Positions 17,104 to 26,797 of a stretch of DNA of 57,018 bases are shown here, piece by piece (within the stretch, counting starts at the first letter, position 1; every line of letters starts with the position of its first letter). The translations under genes were made by a program, and so were the position numbers. A model generated the notes under the pieces. That model was not told the DNA's origin. It saw only the letters and a list, made by a program, of their open reading frames with translations, and did not search any database. Location of the stretch: assembly GCA_004322005.1 (NCBI GenBank), contig SCRF01000033.1:1-57018 (forward strand), written 5' to 3'. This DNA is from Rhodanobacter sp. GTDB lineage: Bacteria; Pseudomonadota; Gammaproteobacteria; Xanthomonadales; Rhodanobacteraceae.

Positions 17104-18530
17104 GATCGGGGTACGTGTCGCGTCATTCGATCCGGCCACGATAGCGCGGCGTGCAGGCGTTGTCCGGCATCCAGCCGGAAATCCAGCTGCAGGTCGAGCG
17201 CTACGGCCGCGGCATCGGCCAGCGCCAGCCCCAGCCCGGCGTGCCCGGCATGGGGCGGCTGCTTGCGCCAGAAGCGCTGGCCGAAATTGGCCAGATCATC
17301 GGCGCCGAGCCCCGGTGCGGCGTTGTCGATGCACAGCCCAGTCGCGGTCAGGCGCACGGTCGCCGTGTCGCCGGTGGGCGCGTAGGCGCAGGCATTGCCG
17401 ATCAGGTTGCCGATCACCACTTCCAGCAGCGCTGGGTCGGTATGCAGGCAGGTAGGTGGCGTGCCTTCCAGCCGCAGCACGATGCCGCGATCAGTCGCCG
17501 TGCCATGCTGCCGTTGCAACTGGCGTTCCAGCCACGCGGCCAGCGGCAGCGCCTGCATTTGCGGCTGTTCGAGGCCTGACTGTAGCCGGGTCAGCAGCAA
17601 CAACGCGGTCACCGTGGCCTCGAGTTCGACGCCGATCTGGCCGACTTCGCCGAGTATTTCGGGCAGCTTGCGACCGCTGGGGTAGCGCGATTCGACTTCG
17701 GTCAGGGCGCGCAACTCGGCCAGCCGGGTGCGGGTTTCATGCGCCAGTCCATTGGCGAACTGGCGTTCGCGGGCCAGGCCATCGTCCATCCGCCCGAGCA
17801 CGTCGTTGAAGCGCGCCACCAGCGGATCGAGTTCGCGCATGCCGCTGGCGGCAAGCCGTTGGCCGGGCGCATGCGGGCCGATGTCGCGCATGCGATCCAC
17901 CAGAACATTCACCGGGCGCAGGCCGCGGCGCACGATCAGCGGCACCGCGATCAATGCGATACCCAGCGCCAGGGCCGGACCGAGCAGCAGGGTCCAGTCG
18001 GTCGCCAGCAACAGCTGGTCGATCGCCCGCCGATCCTGTTCAAACAACAGCACGCATTTACGTGGCTTCATGCCGCCGCGGGATATGTCCGGATGCTGAC
18101 CGTCGGTGTATTCGACCGGCCGGGACGTGAACGCGAACTGCACGGACCCCAGCTGCTGCCGGCCATGCTGCAGTCTGGCGAAACGCGGCTTCGCGCTGGC
18201 CTCTTGCGGCCAGCCGGCTGGAATGGCCGGTGGTGGCGGCGAACTGCGCAGCAACGGCATGTCGTCGCAGCGCAGCTCGTAAAATGTGGGGCCGTCACCG
18301 CCAAGCATGCCCGGATGCGGGCGCGGCCCCCAGTCGCTGGGGACTTCGTCCTGCTCCATCTGCAGCATCGTGCTCAATGCGCCGGCCTGGGTCAGCAGGT
18401 TCTGCTGGAAGCGGCTTTCCATTTCATGGTCGATGCGCCAATCCATCAATCGGGCGCCACCACCCAGCACCAGCAGGCTGGTGACGACCAGCAGCAGGGT
18501 GATGCGCGCGGACAACGATGCCAGTCTCAT
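17100..18530 (-). CDS. Two-component sensor histidine kinase
   Basis: The 476-residue inner-membrane kinase has TM1 at about residues 8-25, a periplasmic sensor domain of about 140 residues, and TM2 at about 177-200. A HAMP linker follows, then the dimerisation domain with phospho-acceptor H264 (LAHET), the N box (N375, N379 in NLIGNA) and a glycine-rich GLGLAL lid (432-437). The architecture is that of QseC/PhoQ-like kinases. The partner response regulator lies just upstream (gap 13 bases). The signal sensed is unknown; the periplasmic domain has several prolines and a His-Pro-Gly segment. Confidence 0.92.
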   Translation of the reverse strand: MRLASLSARITLLLVVTSLLVLGGGARLMDWRIDHEMESRFQQNLLTQAGALSTMLQMEQDEVPSDWGPRPHPGMLGGDGPTFYELRCDDMPLLRSSPPPPAIPAGWPQEASAKPRFARLQHGRQQLGSVQFAFTSRPVEYTDGQHPDISRGGMKPRKCVLLFEQDRRAIDQLLLATDWTLLLGPALALGIALIAVPLIVRRGLRPVNVLVDRMRDIGPHAPGQRLAASGMRELDPLVARFNDVLGRMDDGLARERQFANGLAHETRTRLAELRALTEVESRYPSGRKLPEILGEVGQIGVELEATVTALLLLTRLQSGLEQPQMQALPLAAWLERQLQRQHGTATDRGIVLRLEGTPPTCLHTDPALLEVVIGNLIGNACAYAPTGDTATVRLTATGLCIDNAAPGLGADDLANFGQRFWRKQPPHAGHAGLGLALADAAAVALDLQLDFRLDAGQRLHAALSWPDRMTRHVPRS

Positions 18531-18543
18531 CTTGCCATCGTCC

Positions 18544-19209
18544 TCATGGGATCAGGTAGCCGGCGCCGCGTCGGGTTTCGATCAGGCCGGGCAGGCCGGC
18601 GGCATCCAGCTTGCGACGCAGCCCGAACACCAGCACCTCCACGCTGCGGTCGGAGACGTCGCTGTCGCTGCCGGCCGTGCGCTCGAGGATGTCCAGCCGG
18701 CTGAAGGCGCGGCCGCGGTGGCGCAGCAACAGTCCCAGCACGGCGAATTCGCGTGGCGTGAGCGGCAGCGGTTGTCCGTCCACGCTGGCGCTCTGCGCGA
18801 GGGGATCCCAGGCCAGTCGGCCATGACTGAGTACCAGCGGTTGCGCCTGCTGCGGTCGCCGCGCCAGCGCATGCAGGCGCGCGACCAGCTCGTCGAACGC
18901 GAACGGCTTGACCAGGTAGTCGTCGGCACCGGCGTTCAGGGCCTCGATGCGGTCGGGCACCTGGTCGCGTGCCGACAGCACCAGCACGCGCGGGCGCCGA
19001 TCCCCGGCGGGCAGGCCGCGCAACACGCCGATCCCGTCAAGCCGGGGCAGCATCAGGTCGAGCACGACCAGATCATAGTCGTAGCTGCCCAGGTAGCCGG
19101 TGGCCTCCACGCCGTCGCTGGCCGTGTCGACCGCGAAGCCGGCCCCGTGCAGGCCATGTCGCAGGGTCTGGCGCAGGCGTTCGGAGTCTTCGACCAGCAA
19201 CAATTTCAT
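18544..19209 (-). CDS. OmpR/PhoB-family response regulator
   Basis: The 221-residue protein starts MKLLLVEDSERLR (other in-frame ATGs lie 9 and 45 bases upstream). The receiver domain has the acidic pair E7/D8, phospho-acceptor D51, switch residue S79 and K101. A winged-helix DNA-binding domain (residues about 125-220) ends ETRRGAGYLIP. It is the first gene of the operon with the kinase, the ATP-pyrophosphatase and mug, and is divergent from rng across a 144-base gap. Confidence 0.93.
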   Translation of the reverse strand: MKLLLVEDSERLRQTLRHGLHGAGFAVDTASDGVEATGYLGSYDYDLVVLDLMLPRLDGIGVLRGLPAGDRRPRVLVLSARDQVPDRIEALNAGADDYLVKPFAFDELVARLHALARRPQQAQPLVLSHGRLAWDPLAQSASVDGQPLPLTPREFAVLGLLLRHRGRAFSRLDILERTAGSDSDVSDRSVEVLVFGLRRKLDAAGLPGLIETRRGAGYLIP

Positions 19210-19305
19210 GCGCGCCATCTCATTCGGCGGGTCAAGCCTAAAGCAGGATGGCACATCTTATGTGCGATAACAGAATGGTGCGTGCACATGATTTGAAATG
19301 GTGCA

Positions 19306-19335
19306 TCGACAGCTCGCGCCCCCAACGGCTATAAA
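19306..19335 (+). promoter_or_regulatory. Predicted rng promoter
   Basis: TCGACA (19306-19311, 5 of 6) and TATAAA (19330-19335, 5 of 6) are separated by 18 bases. Transcription would start about 12 bases before the rng ATG, giving a very short leader. Prediction only. Confidence 0.5.
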
Positions 19336-19353
19336 GATCGTCTATTCGGGAGT

Positions 19354-20856
19354 ATGCCAGTGAGTGAAGAAATCCTGATCAACGTGACCCCGCGCGAGAC
19401 GCGGGTCGGCGTGGTCGAAAACGGCATGCTGCAGGAGGTGCACGTCGAGCGGGCTTCCAAACGGGGCTATGTCGGCAACGTGTACAAGGGCCGGGTACAG
19501 CGGGTGATGCCTGGCATGCAGGCGGTGTTCGTGGAGATCGGACTCGATCGCGCGGCGTTCCTGCATGCCTCCGATATCGTGCGGCCGGCGTTGCCGGCGT
19601 CCGTCGAAGGGGTTGAATCGAACGGCAACGGTCATGTTCCATCGATCAGCGAACTGGTGCACGAGGGCCAGGAGATCGTGGTGCAGGTGGTGAAGGATCC
19701 GATCAGCACCAAGGGCGCGCGGTTGTCGGCGCATCTGTCGATCCCCTCGCGCTATCTGGTGCTGCTGCCGTACGCCCGCACGCTGGGTATTTCCACCCGT
19801 ATCGAGGACGAGGCCGAGCGCCAGCGGCTGAAGGAGGTATTGACTTCGCTGATCGGCGAAGACGCATCGGGCAGCGGCCGGCCCGGCTACATCGTGCGCA
19901 CCAACGCCGAGGGCCAGAGCGCCGAGTCGCTGGCGTTCGACGTGGCCTACCTCGGCAAGGTGTGGCGGGTGGTGCAGGAGAACATCGCCAAAGCCAAGGT
20001 GGGCGAGCGTGTCTACGAGGAACTCTCGCTGCCGTTGCGCAGCCTGCGCGACATGCTCAACGACGACATCGAGAAGGTGCGGGTGGATTCGCGAGCGATG
20101 TACGAGAAAGTGGTCAAGTTCGTGCACAAGTTCATGCCGAGCCTGGACGATCGTATCGAGCATTACGATGGTGAACGACCGATCTTCGATCTGTACGGCG
20201 TCGAGGACGAGATACAGCGGGCGTTGAAGAAGGAAGTGCCACTGAAATCGGGTGGCTACCTGATCGTCGACCAGACCGAGGCAATGACGACCATCGACGT
20301 CAACACCGGTGCCTATCTGGGCTCGCGCAACCTGGAGGAGACGGTCTACCGCACCAACCTGGAAGCGGCGCAGGCGGCCGCGCGGCAATTGCGACTGCGC
20401 AATCTGGGCGGCATCATCATCATCGACTTCATCGACATGCTCGATGAGGAGCACAAGCGCCAGGTCTTGCGCATGCTGAACAAGGGGCTGGCACGCGACC
20501 ACGCCAAGACCACGGTGTATCCGATGTCGGCGCTGGGGCTGGTGGAAATGACCCGCAAGCGCACCACCGAAAGCCTGGCCCGGCAGCTGTGCGAGCCGTG
20601 CCCGACCTGCAACGGTCGCGGCGTGATGAAGACTGCGGAAACGGTAACCTACGAGATCTTTCGGGAAATCACCCGCGCCGTGCGCCAGTTCAATGCCCAG
20701 AAACTGCTGGTGATGGCCAGTCCGCTGGTGGTCGACCGGATTCTGGAAGAAGACTCCAGCGCGGTTGCCGAACTGGAAGAGTTCATCTCCAAAAGCATAC
20801 GCTTCCAGGCCGAAGAGCATTACTCGCAGGAACAGTTCGATGTCGTTTTGCTGTAA
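19354..20856 (+). CDS. rng: Ribonuclease G
   Basis: RNase G is an RNase E-type endoribonuclease that matures the 16S rRNA 5' end and degrades some mRNAs. The 500-residue protein starts MPVSEEILINVTPRETRV (a GTG two codons later is possible). It has the S1 domain (YVGNVYKGRVQRVMPGMQAVFVEIG), the catalytic segments IVDQTEAMTTIDVNTG and IIIIDFIDM, and the zinc-link CPTCNGRG. It lacks the long C-terminal scaffold of RNase E, which is also encoded in this window. It is followed by a yhdP-like gene, a common arrangement in gammaproteobacteria. Confidence 0.96.
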   Translation: MPVSEEILINVTPRETRVGVVENGMLQEVHVERASKRGYVGNVYKGRVQRVMPGMQAVFVEIGLDRAAFLHASDIVRPALPASVEGVESNGNGHVPSISELVHEGQEIVVQVVKDPISTKGARLSAHLSIPSRYLVLLPYARTLGISTRIEDEAERQRLKEVLTSLIGEDASGSGRPGYIVRTNAEGQSAESLAFDVAYLGKVWRVVQENIAKAKVGERVYEELSLPLRSLRDMLNDDIEKVRVDSRAMYEKVVKFVHKFMPSLDDRIEHYDGERPIFDLYGVEDEIQRALKKEVPLKSGGYLIVDQTEAMTTIDVNTGAYLGSRNLEETVYRTNLEAAQAAARQLRLRNLGGIIIIDFIDMLDEEHKRQVLRMLNKGLARDHAKTTVYPMSALGLVEMTRKRTTESLARQLCEPCPTCNGRGVMKTAETVTYEIFREITRAVRQFNAQKLLVMASPLVVDRILEEDSSAVAELEEFISKSIRFQAEEHYSQEQFDVVLL

Positions 20857-20877
20857 GTCGGGTCCGGATTGCCTCGC

Positions 20878-23800
20878 ATGAAGAAGCTGTGGCACCGACG
20901 GCTGCATCGTTGCGCCCGGGCGTTGAGCTGGACCACCGGCGTGGCCGTGATCCTGCTTGCCGTGCTGGCGGCGCTGACGCAATTGCTGCTGCCGTTGATG
21001 GCGCGGCACCCGCAGTGGGTGGCCGAACAGCTCAGTCAACGGCTGCAGCGGCCGGTCGCCTTTGCCTCGATGCAGGGGCGCTGGACGACCTCCGGGCCGC
21101 TGTTCATCATGCATGGAGTCACGATCGGTGCAGCTGCTGGCGAAACGGGCTCCGAGTTGCGGATACCGGAGTCCGAACTGAAACTCGACTTTGGCGGCTG
21201 GCTGCTGCCTTCGCGGCACCTGCTGAATCTGCACGCAAGAGGGTTGCAGCTGAGTCTGCTGCATGGTGCCGACGGGGTGTGGCATATCAATGGCATCGGT
21301 GACGCCAGTGGCGTGCATCAGCAGCCGGTATCGCTGGGCAAGCTCTCTCTGGGCCTCTGGCTCGATGACCTGCAGGTCGTCATCACCGACGCCAAGCTCG
21401 GGAAAAATTACACGCTGCTGGCCCGGCAGTTGCGCTTGAGTGCGCAAGGTGACCAAATCCGCTTTGGCGGCATGCTGCAGCGTGCGGGGGTGGCCGCCGC
21501 ACTGCATGCGGCCGGCCGGTTTCGTGCGGATGGCAGTGCCGGCCAGATCTGGCTCGGTACCGATGGTGTCGAACTCGGGCCACTGCTGGATGGCATCGAT
21601 CCGGGTGGTTACAAGGTCGAGCAGGGGCAGGGCAAGCTGGCAGCCTGGCTGGATTGGCGCAAGGGCAGACTGACCAGCAGCCTGGTCCGCTTCGACCTGG
21701 ACAAGCTGGTGGTGACAGCCCCCGGCGGTGCTGTGGCGAACGTGTCCGGATTGCACGGACTGGCTGGCTTGTATTGCATCGGCGAGAACTACGATGTGCG
21801 CTGGGCTGGCGACGACGGCAGCACGCTGGCATTCAATTTGCGGCAGCCCGGCGGCCCGCAAGCCAGTGTGAATGTCGCCGCGCGCGATCTGCAGGTAGGA
21901 CCGTTGCTGCCATGGCTGGCCCTGAAGCCGGCGCTTGCGCCGGCGTTGGCCGAATGGATGGGCAGTGGGCATCCGCGCGGTGAGGTGGCCAGTGCCGCGC
22001 TGCACTGGAGTCGTGCCGATGGTCTGCAGGGACTGGATCTGACTTTCAGGGATCTGATGATCGGCCCGGTCGGCAAACTGCCGGGCGTGGAGGGGCTGCG
22101 CGGCGAGTTGCGCGGCGATGCCGAGGCGCTGTCGCTGGAGCTGCCCGCGCAGGCCACCACGCTGCAATTTCCGCACCGGTTTCGCCAGCCATTCGTGCTG
22201 TCGAAGCTGGCCGGCACGCTGGCATTCTGGCCACAGGATGGCGACTGGCACATCGGCGCGGATGCGCTCGATTTCGTCGGCACGGGATATGCCGGACAGG
22301 TTCGCGGCGAGGTTGTGTTCCCGGCGCAGGGCGGTGCGCCGTTCATGGATATGTATGCCAGGCTCGACCACGCCGAGGTGCCATCGGCAAAGTTGTTCTG
22401 GCCGCTCGGCTCGATGTCGCCCGGCACCATCGAGTGGCTGGATCGTGCCTTGGTGGCCGGCAGCATCGATCAGGCACAGGTGCTGTTGCGTGGCAATCTG
22501 GCCGATTGGCCGTTCCGTCACAACGAAGGGCGCTTCGAGGCACGTGCAGCGATCAGCGGTCTGACACTCGACTACGGCGAGGATTGGCCGCGCGTGGAAG
22601 GCGCTTCCGCGGTGGTCAGCTTCGTCGACAATGGCATGCTGGCTGAAGCGAGCAGCGGTCATTCGCTGTCCGTCACCGCCGACAAGGCGGTTGCGGTGAT
22701 TCCCGATTTCGCCGACGGCCTGCTCGACCTGAGCGTGCAAGGTGGCGGCAGCGGTGCGGGTCTGATGGAGTTTGTGCGCAAAAGCCCGATCGGCATTCAT
22801 CAGGCGGACACGCTGGCCAAGCTGAAACTCGGTGGTAGCGGCACCTTTGATTTTCATCTGGTGTTGCCACTGAAAAAGATCGGTGACGCGCAGCTGGATG
22901 GCACGGCGCAATTGAAGGACGCCGACCTTGCGGCACCGGAATGGAAGCTCAAGCTCGACAAGCTCAACGGTCCGCTGCGATTCGATTTGCATGGCATGCA
23001 GGCCGGGCCGCTGACGGCAGATTTTCGCGGTCAACCGTCCAGGTTCACGCTGGCGATCGCCGGAGCCAACAGCGACCCGGGCACCGTGTTGTCGGCACAG
23101 TTGCGCGGCAGTTACCGGATTGACGAGCTGGTACAGGACTATCCAGCCTTGCACTGGCTCGGCGAATTGGCCAATGGCCGCAGCGATTTCACGATCGGTT
23201 TTGTGCTTGCGCACGTACCCGGCAGCGGTGCCTTGGCGCAAACCCTCAGCATCGATTCGCCGCTGAGCGGAATGACGCTGGGTCTGCCGGCGCCACTGGA
23301 CAAATCGGCTGCCGCCAGTCTGCCGCTGCATTTGAGCATGAGCCTGCCGGTCAGCGGCAGCGATCTGAAAATTGCGCTGGGCCAGGTGTTGCGCGGGCGC
23401 ATCAAATTGCCCGCCGGCACGCAGCAGGCGCTGGCGGCCACCCTGACATTCGGCAACCAGATGCCGACTGGCCTGCCCGAGCGCGATCTGCGCATTCGCG
23501 GTCATGCCGACCAACTGGATGTCACCGGCTGGGTGCAGCGTGCTGTTGCCGGCGGCGGTGGCGGTGGCCCGGGACTGGAGAGCGTCGACGTCAGTACCGA
23601 TCATGCCGCGGTGTTCGGTCGCCCGCTGGGTTCGATGCAGATCCGTGTCACACCGCAGTCAGGCACACTGGGCATCAACGTGATGGGTGCCGCCATGGCC
23701 GGCAACTTCAGCGTGCCCCTCCAGGAGCTGAGCAAGCGCGGCGTCACGGCCCGGTTGCAGCGGTTGTACTGGCCGAAAGAGCCGGCGTCCGGGCTCGCTG

Positions 23801-24777
23801 CCGATGCAGCGTCGCCCACTGTCTCCGCAGACCCCGCCGACACCGGCATCAACCCGGCAGCGTTGCCGCCCATGCACCTCTGGGTCGGTGATCTGCGTTT
23901 GGGTGATGCAAAACTCGGCGAATCCCGCCTGGAGACGTGGCCGACCGCCAGCGGTATGCATATCGAGCAGTTGCGCTCATTGTCCAGCGGCGTGCAGATC
24001 AACGGGAGCGGCGACTGGGACGGCACCGCCAGCAACAGTCACACGCACATGCGGATCGATTTTGCGGCCGAAGATCTCGGTGCGATGCTGAGCGCATTCG
24101 GTTACGAAGGACTGGTTGATGACGGCAAGACGCATGATCAGCTCGATGCCACCTGGCCAGGCGCACCCAGTACCTTGTCGTTGGCAAATATGGATGGCAC
24201 CCTGAGCATCCATGTCACCAACGGTCATATCCCTGCAGTGACGTCCCCCGGGGTCGGGCGGCTGCTGGGACTGGTTTCGCTGTCCGAGCTGCCGCGCCGG
24301 CTCACCCTCGACTTTGGCGACGTGTTCGGCAAGGGTGTGGCGTTTGACTCGATTGCCGGCGATTTCAAGCTTGCCAATGGCAACGCCACTACCAGCAACC
24401 TGCTGATCAAGGCGCCAGCGGCGAATATCAGCATCACCGGCCGCACCGGCTTGCGGGCCAGGGATTACGACCAGCAGGTACTGGTTGTTCCACACGTCGG
24501 CAACAGCCTGCCACTGGTCGGCGCCGTAGTCGGTGGCCCGATTGGTGCGGCGGCCGGGCTTGCGGTGCAAGGCCTGCTTGGCCGGGGGCTGAACCAGGCC
24601 TCCAGTGCGCGCTACACGGTCACCGGAAGCTGGGACAAACCGGTGATGACCCTGGTAGAGAAACGTGCTGCAGGGGCGCTGCCCGTGGCTCCGCTGCTCT
24701 ATCCCGCCGCTGAGGGTAGTGCGCCGGCCGCCGCCAGCAGTGTGGCGCCGGCAGGCTCCAGCCCGGTAGGTCACTGA
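20878..24777 (+). CDS. yhdP: YhdP-family AsmA-like protein
   Basis: This very large protein (about 1299 residues) has an N-terminal transmembrane anchor (residues about 15-38) and a long beta-rich periplasmic body typical of AsmA-like YhdP (DUF3971 plus an AsmA-2 C-terminal region). In E. coli, YhdP with TamB and YdbH transports phospholipids to the outer membrane. The C-terminal part contains the TSPGVGRLLGLVSLSELPRRL segment diagnostic of the family. I start at ATG 20878; a TTG at 20869 is in frame. It follows rng by 21 bases, as in other Proteobacteria, so the two are likely cotranscribed. Confidence 0.92.
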   Translation: MKKLWHRRLHRCARALSWTTGVAVILLAVLAALTQLLLPLMARHPQWVAEQLSQRLQRPVAFASMQGRWTTSGPLFIMHGVTIGAAAGETGSELRIPESELKLDFGGWLLPSRHLLNLHARGLQLSLLHGADGVWHINGIGDASGVHQQPVSLGKLSLGLWLDDLQVVITDAKLGKNYTLLARQLRLSAQGDQIRFGGMLQRAGVAAALHAAGRFRADGSAGQIWLGTDGVELGPLLDGIDPGGYKVEQGQGKLAAWLDWRKGRLTSSLVRFDLDKLVVTAPGGAVANVSGLHGLAGLYCIGENYDVRWAGDDGSTLAFNLRQPGGPQASVNVAARDLQVGPLLPWLALKPALAPALAEWMGSGHPRGEVASAALHWSRADGLQGLDLTFRDLMIGPVGKLPGVEGLRGELRGDAEALSLELPAQATTLQFPHRFRQPFVLSKLAGTLAFWPQDGDWHIGADALDFVGTGYAGQVRGEVVFPAQGGAPFMDMYARLDHAEVPSAKLFWPLGSMSPGTIEWLDRALVAGSIDQAQVLLRGNLADWPFRHNEGRFEARAAISGLTLDYGEDWPRVEGASAVVSFVDNGMLAEASSGHSLSVTADKAVAVIPDFADGLLDLSVQGGGSGAGLMEFVRKSPIGIHQADTLAKLKLGGSGTFDFHLVLPLKKIGDAQLDGTAQLKDADLAAPEWKLKLDKLNGPLRFDLHGMQAGPLTADFRGQPSRFTLAIAGANSDPGTVLSAQLRGSYRIDELVQDYPALHWLGELANGRSDFTIGFVLAHVPGSGALAQTLSIDSPLSGMTLGLPAPLDKSAAASLPLHLSMSLPVSGSDLKIALGQVLRGRIKLPAGTQQALAATLTFGNQMPTGLPERDLRIRGHADQLDVTGWVQRAVAGGGGGGPGLESVDVSTDHAAVFGRPLGSMQIRVTPQSGTLGINVMGAAMAGNFSVPLQELSKRGVTARLQRLYWPKEPASGLAADAASPTVSADPADTGINPAALPPMHLWVGDLRLGDAKLGESRLETWPTASGMHIEQLRSLSSGVQINGSGDWDGTASNSHTHMRIDFAAEDLGAMLSAFGYEGLVDDGKTHDQLDATWPGAPSTLSLANMDGTLSIHVTNGHIPAVTSPGVGRLLGLVSLSELPRRLTLDFGDVFGKGVAFDSIAGDFKLANGNATTSNLLIKAPAANISITGRTGLRARDYDQQVLVVPHVGNSLPLVGAVVGGPIGAAAGLAVQGLLGRGLNQASSARYTVTGSWDKPVMTLVEKRAAGALPVAPLLYPAAEGSAPAAASSVAPAGSSPVGH

Positions 24778-24899
24778 CTCGCCGCCAGACGGTTGCCGTC
24801 CAGATGAAACCGGTACAACACCGGCCCGGTGAACCCATCAAGCCGGCAGCCGCCAATTTGCCGGTGGGCGTCGCCAGAGAACATGCCGTCGATCACCAC
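24771..24899 (-). pseudogene. Possible remnant reading frame antisense in the yhdP-tldD gap
   Basis: On the minus strand the 190-base gap reads GTG-ATC-GAC and on through LDGFTGPVLYRFHLDGN to a TGA that overlaps the yhdP end. About 43 codons look protein-like (GFTGPVLYRF), unlike the random frames around it. There is no ribosome-binding site and no recognisable family. It may be the tail of a lost gene or chance. The rest of the gap holds nothing I can name. Confidence 0.2.
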
Positions 24900-24967
24900 G
24901 GCTTTAAAGCGGCGGGAGCGAACCCCATGTGAAATAGTTCCTGACCGACCGCCGATACCCCTGACTT

Positions 24968-26407
24968 ATGGATTCCCTGATCGCACAAGCCGAGAGCAGG
25001 CTGCTTGTTCCCGGTGGCCTCGCCACTGGCGACCTGGATCGCGTGTTCGCCCAGTTGATGGGCCCGTCGATCGATGCCGCCGACCTGTATTTCCAGCATT
25101 CCCGCAGCGAGTCGTGGTTGCTGGAGGAGGGCATCGTCAAGGATGGCAGCCACTCGATCGAGCAGGGTGTGGGCGTACGCGCGATCAGCGGCGAAAAGAC
25201 CGGTTTCGCCTATTCCGACGAAATCGTGCTGCCGCAGCTGATGGAGGCGACCAGGGCCGCGCGCGCGATTGCCCGGGACGGTCACGGCGCCGGCCGGCCG
25301 CTCGCGCTGAACGGTGCACGGGCGCTGTATCCGGCGATCGACCCGGTCGACAGCCTGCCCAATCCGGACAAGATCGCGTTGCTGCGCGAGGTCGACGCCT
25401 ACGCCCGCGCGCGCGATCCGCGTGTCAAGCAGGTGATCGTGAGCCTGGCCGCGACCATCGACACGATCCTGATCGCCGCTTCCGACGGCACCCTGGCGGC
25501 CGATGTGCGCCCACTGGTGCGGCTCAGCGTGCAGGTGATAGCCGAGCAGAATGGCCGCCGCGAACAGGGCCAGGGCGGTGGTGGCGGTCGCTACGGATAC
25601 CGTGAGTTGATCGAGAACGGCCGCGCCCTGGCGTTCGCCGCCGAAGCCGTGCGCCAGGCGCTGGTGAACCTCGACGCCGTCGACGCTCCGGCCGGCAACA
25701 TGACCGTGGTGCTTGGCCCCGGCTGGCCTGGCGTGCTGCTGCACGAGGCGATCGGGCATGGCCTGGAGGGCGACTTCAACCGCAAGGGCAGCTCGGCGTT
25801 CGCCGGCCGGCTCGGCCAGCGGGTGGCCGCGCCGGGCGTCACCGTGGTGGACGACGGCACCCTGGCCGGCCGTCGCGGCTCGCTGAGCGTGGATGACGAG
25901 GGCACGCCGACCGAGTGCACCACGCTGATCGAGAACGGCATCCTCAAGGGCTACATGCAGGACAAGTTGAATGCCCGCCTGATGGGCATGACACCAACCG
26001 GCAACGGCCGGCGCGAATCGTTCAGCACGCTGCCGATGCCGCGCATGACCAATACCTACATGCTGGCCGGGTCGCACGATCCCGCGGAGATCATCCGCTC
26101 GGTCAAGCGTGGCCTCTACGCGCCGAATTTCGGCGGTGGCCAGGTCGACATCACCAACGGCAAGTTCGTGTTCTCCGCCAGCGAGGCCTACCTGATCGAG
26201 GACGGGCGGATTACCGCGCCGGTCAAGGGGGCCACGCTGATCGGCTCGGGTCCGGAGGTACTGAACCGGGTCTCGATGATCGGCAACGATCTCAAGCTGG
26301 ACGATGGCGTCGGGGTGTGCGGCAAGGACGGCCAGAGCGTACCGGTGGGCGTGGGGCAACCGACACTGAAGATCGATGGCATGACAGTGGGCGGCACCGT
26401 TTCATAG
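24968..26407 (+). CDS. tldD: Metalloprotease TldD
   Basis: TldD forms a heterodimer with TldE/PmbA, a zinc protease that degrades unfolded peptides and matures microcin B17. The 479-residue protein has the metal-binding motif [12 protein letters not shown] (HExxxH) near residue 260 and ends with the conserved [22 protein letters not shown] segment. It is the partner half with the metal site. pmbA/tldE is not in this window. A repeat-rich gap follows. Confidence 0.96.
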   Translation: MDSLIAQAESRLLVPGGLATGDLDRVFAQLMGPSIDAADLYFQHSRSESWLLEEGIVKDGSHSIEQGVGVRAISGEKTGFAYSDEIVLPQLMEATRAARAIARDGHGAGRPLALNGARALYPAIDPVDSLPNPDKIALLREVDAYARARDPRVKQVIVSLAATIDTILIAASDGTLAADVRPLVRLSVQVIAEQNGRREQGQGGGGGRYGYRELIENGRALAFAAEAVRQALVNLDAVDAPAGNMTVVLGPGWPGVLLHEAIGHGLEGDFNRKGSSAFAGRLGQRVAAPGVTVVDDGTLAGRRGSLSVDDEGTPTECTTLIENGILKGYMQDKLNARLMGMTPTGNGRRESFSTLPMPRMTNTYMLAGSHDPAEIIRSVKRGLYAPNFGGGQVDITNGKFVFSASEAYLIEDGRITAPVKGATLIGSGPEVLNRVSMIGNDLKLDDGVGVCGKDGQSVPVGVGQPTLKIDGMTVGGTVS

Positions 26408-26430
26408 GAAGAGCGCCCCCTCCCCATCCC

Positions 26431-26457
26431 TCCCTCCCCTGCATTGCAGGGGAGGGA
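26431..26457. repeat. GC-rich hairpin 1 after tldD
   Basis: TCCCTCCCCTGCA (26431-26443) and TGCAGGGGAGGGA (26445-26457) are perfect inverted arms with a single central base. It may terminate tldD transcription or be a dispersed chromosomal repeat. A second related hairpin follows at once. Confidence 0.75.
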
Positions 26458-26478
26458 GCATTCCCCACTGGCCTCGCG

Positions 26479-26524
26479 GCCCCTCCCAGCCTCCCCCTGC
26501 GAGCAGGGGGAGGCTGGGAGGGGC
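26479..26524. repeat. GC-rich hairpin 2 after tldD (22-bp arms)
   Basis: The arm GCCCCTCCCAGCCTCCCCCT-GC (26479-26500) is the exact reverse complement of 26503-26524, with a 2-base loop. Together with hairpin 1 it makes a C-tract/G-tract pair typical of dispersed CCTCCC repeats in xanthomonad genomes. No T-run follows. The rest of 26408-26783 shows no gene. Confidence 0.8.
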
Positions 26525-26783
26525 GCGCGTGACACTGGGTGGTGGATGCGTGGCGCAGTGTCGCAGCCTGTCGCGCAATATGTTGCACTGAAACGTCCCT
26601 GGCCCGGCTGAAATACCTCTTTCCAGCAGTTTTGCCGGGCCTGCCGATGTGCCATGAAGCCTGCAGCTGACTGCATTTGCGGTGGAAAAGAGGAGTTCGG
26701 TACGCGATATATCGGGGCCGCAAGATCTTGTGCTTTTTTGGGATTTATCGGCGTCGGGAGGGGGCGGCCAGGGGTGTATCAAT

Positions 26784-26797
26784 TTGATCGAGGTCAA
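26784..26797 (+). promoter_or_regulatory. FNR/ANR-type box upstream of the cytochrome-porin gene
   Basis: TTGATCGAGGTCAA matches the FNR consensus TTGAT-N4-ATCAA at 9 of 10 positions. Its centre (26790.5) is 41.5 bases before a predicted start near 26832, with TACGCT at 26820-26825 as a weak -10, which is the class II activator geometry. This suggests anaerobic or nitric-oxide-linked control by an FNR/DNR-family regulator. It is inferred from sequence only. Confidence 0.5.

Noticed and set aside
19342-23604. Minus-strand open frame of 1420 codons opposite rng and yhdP
   Set aside because: It lies exactly antisense to two well-recognised genes, has no start/ribosome-binding site and shows high-GC shadow composition (His/Gln/Arg-rich); no family features.
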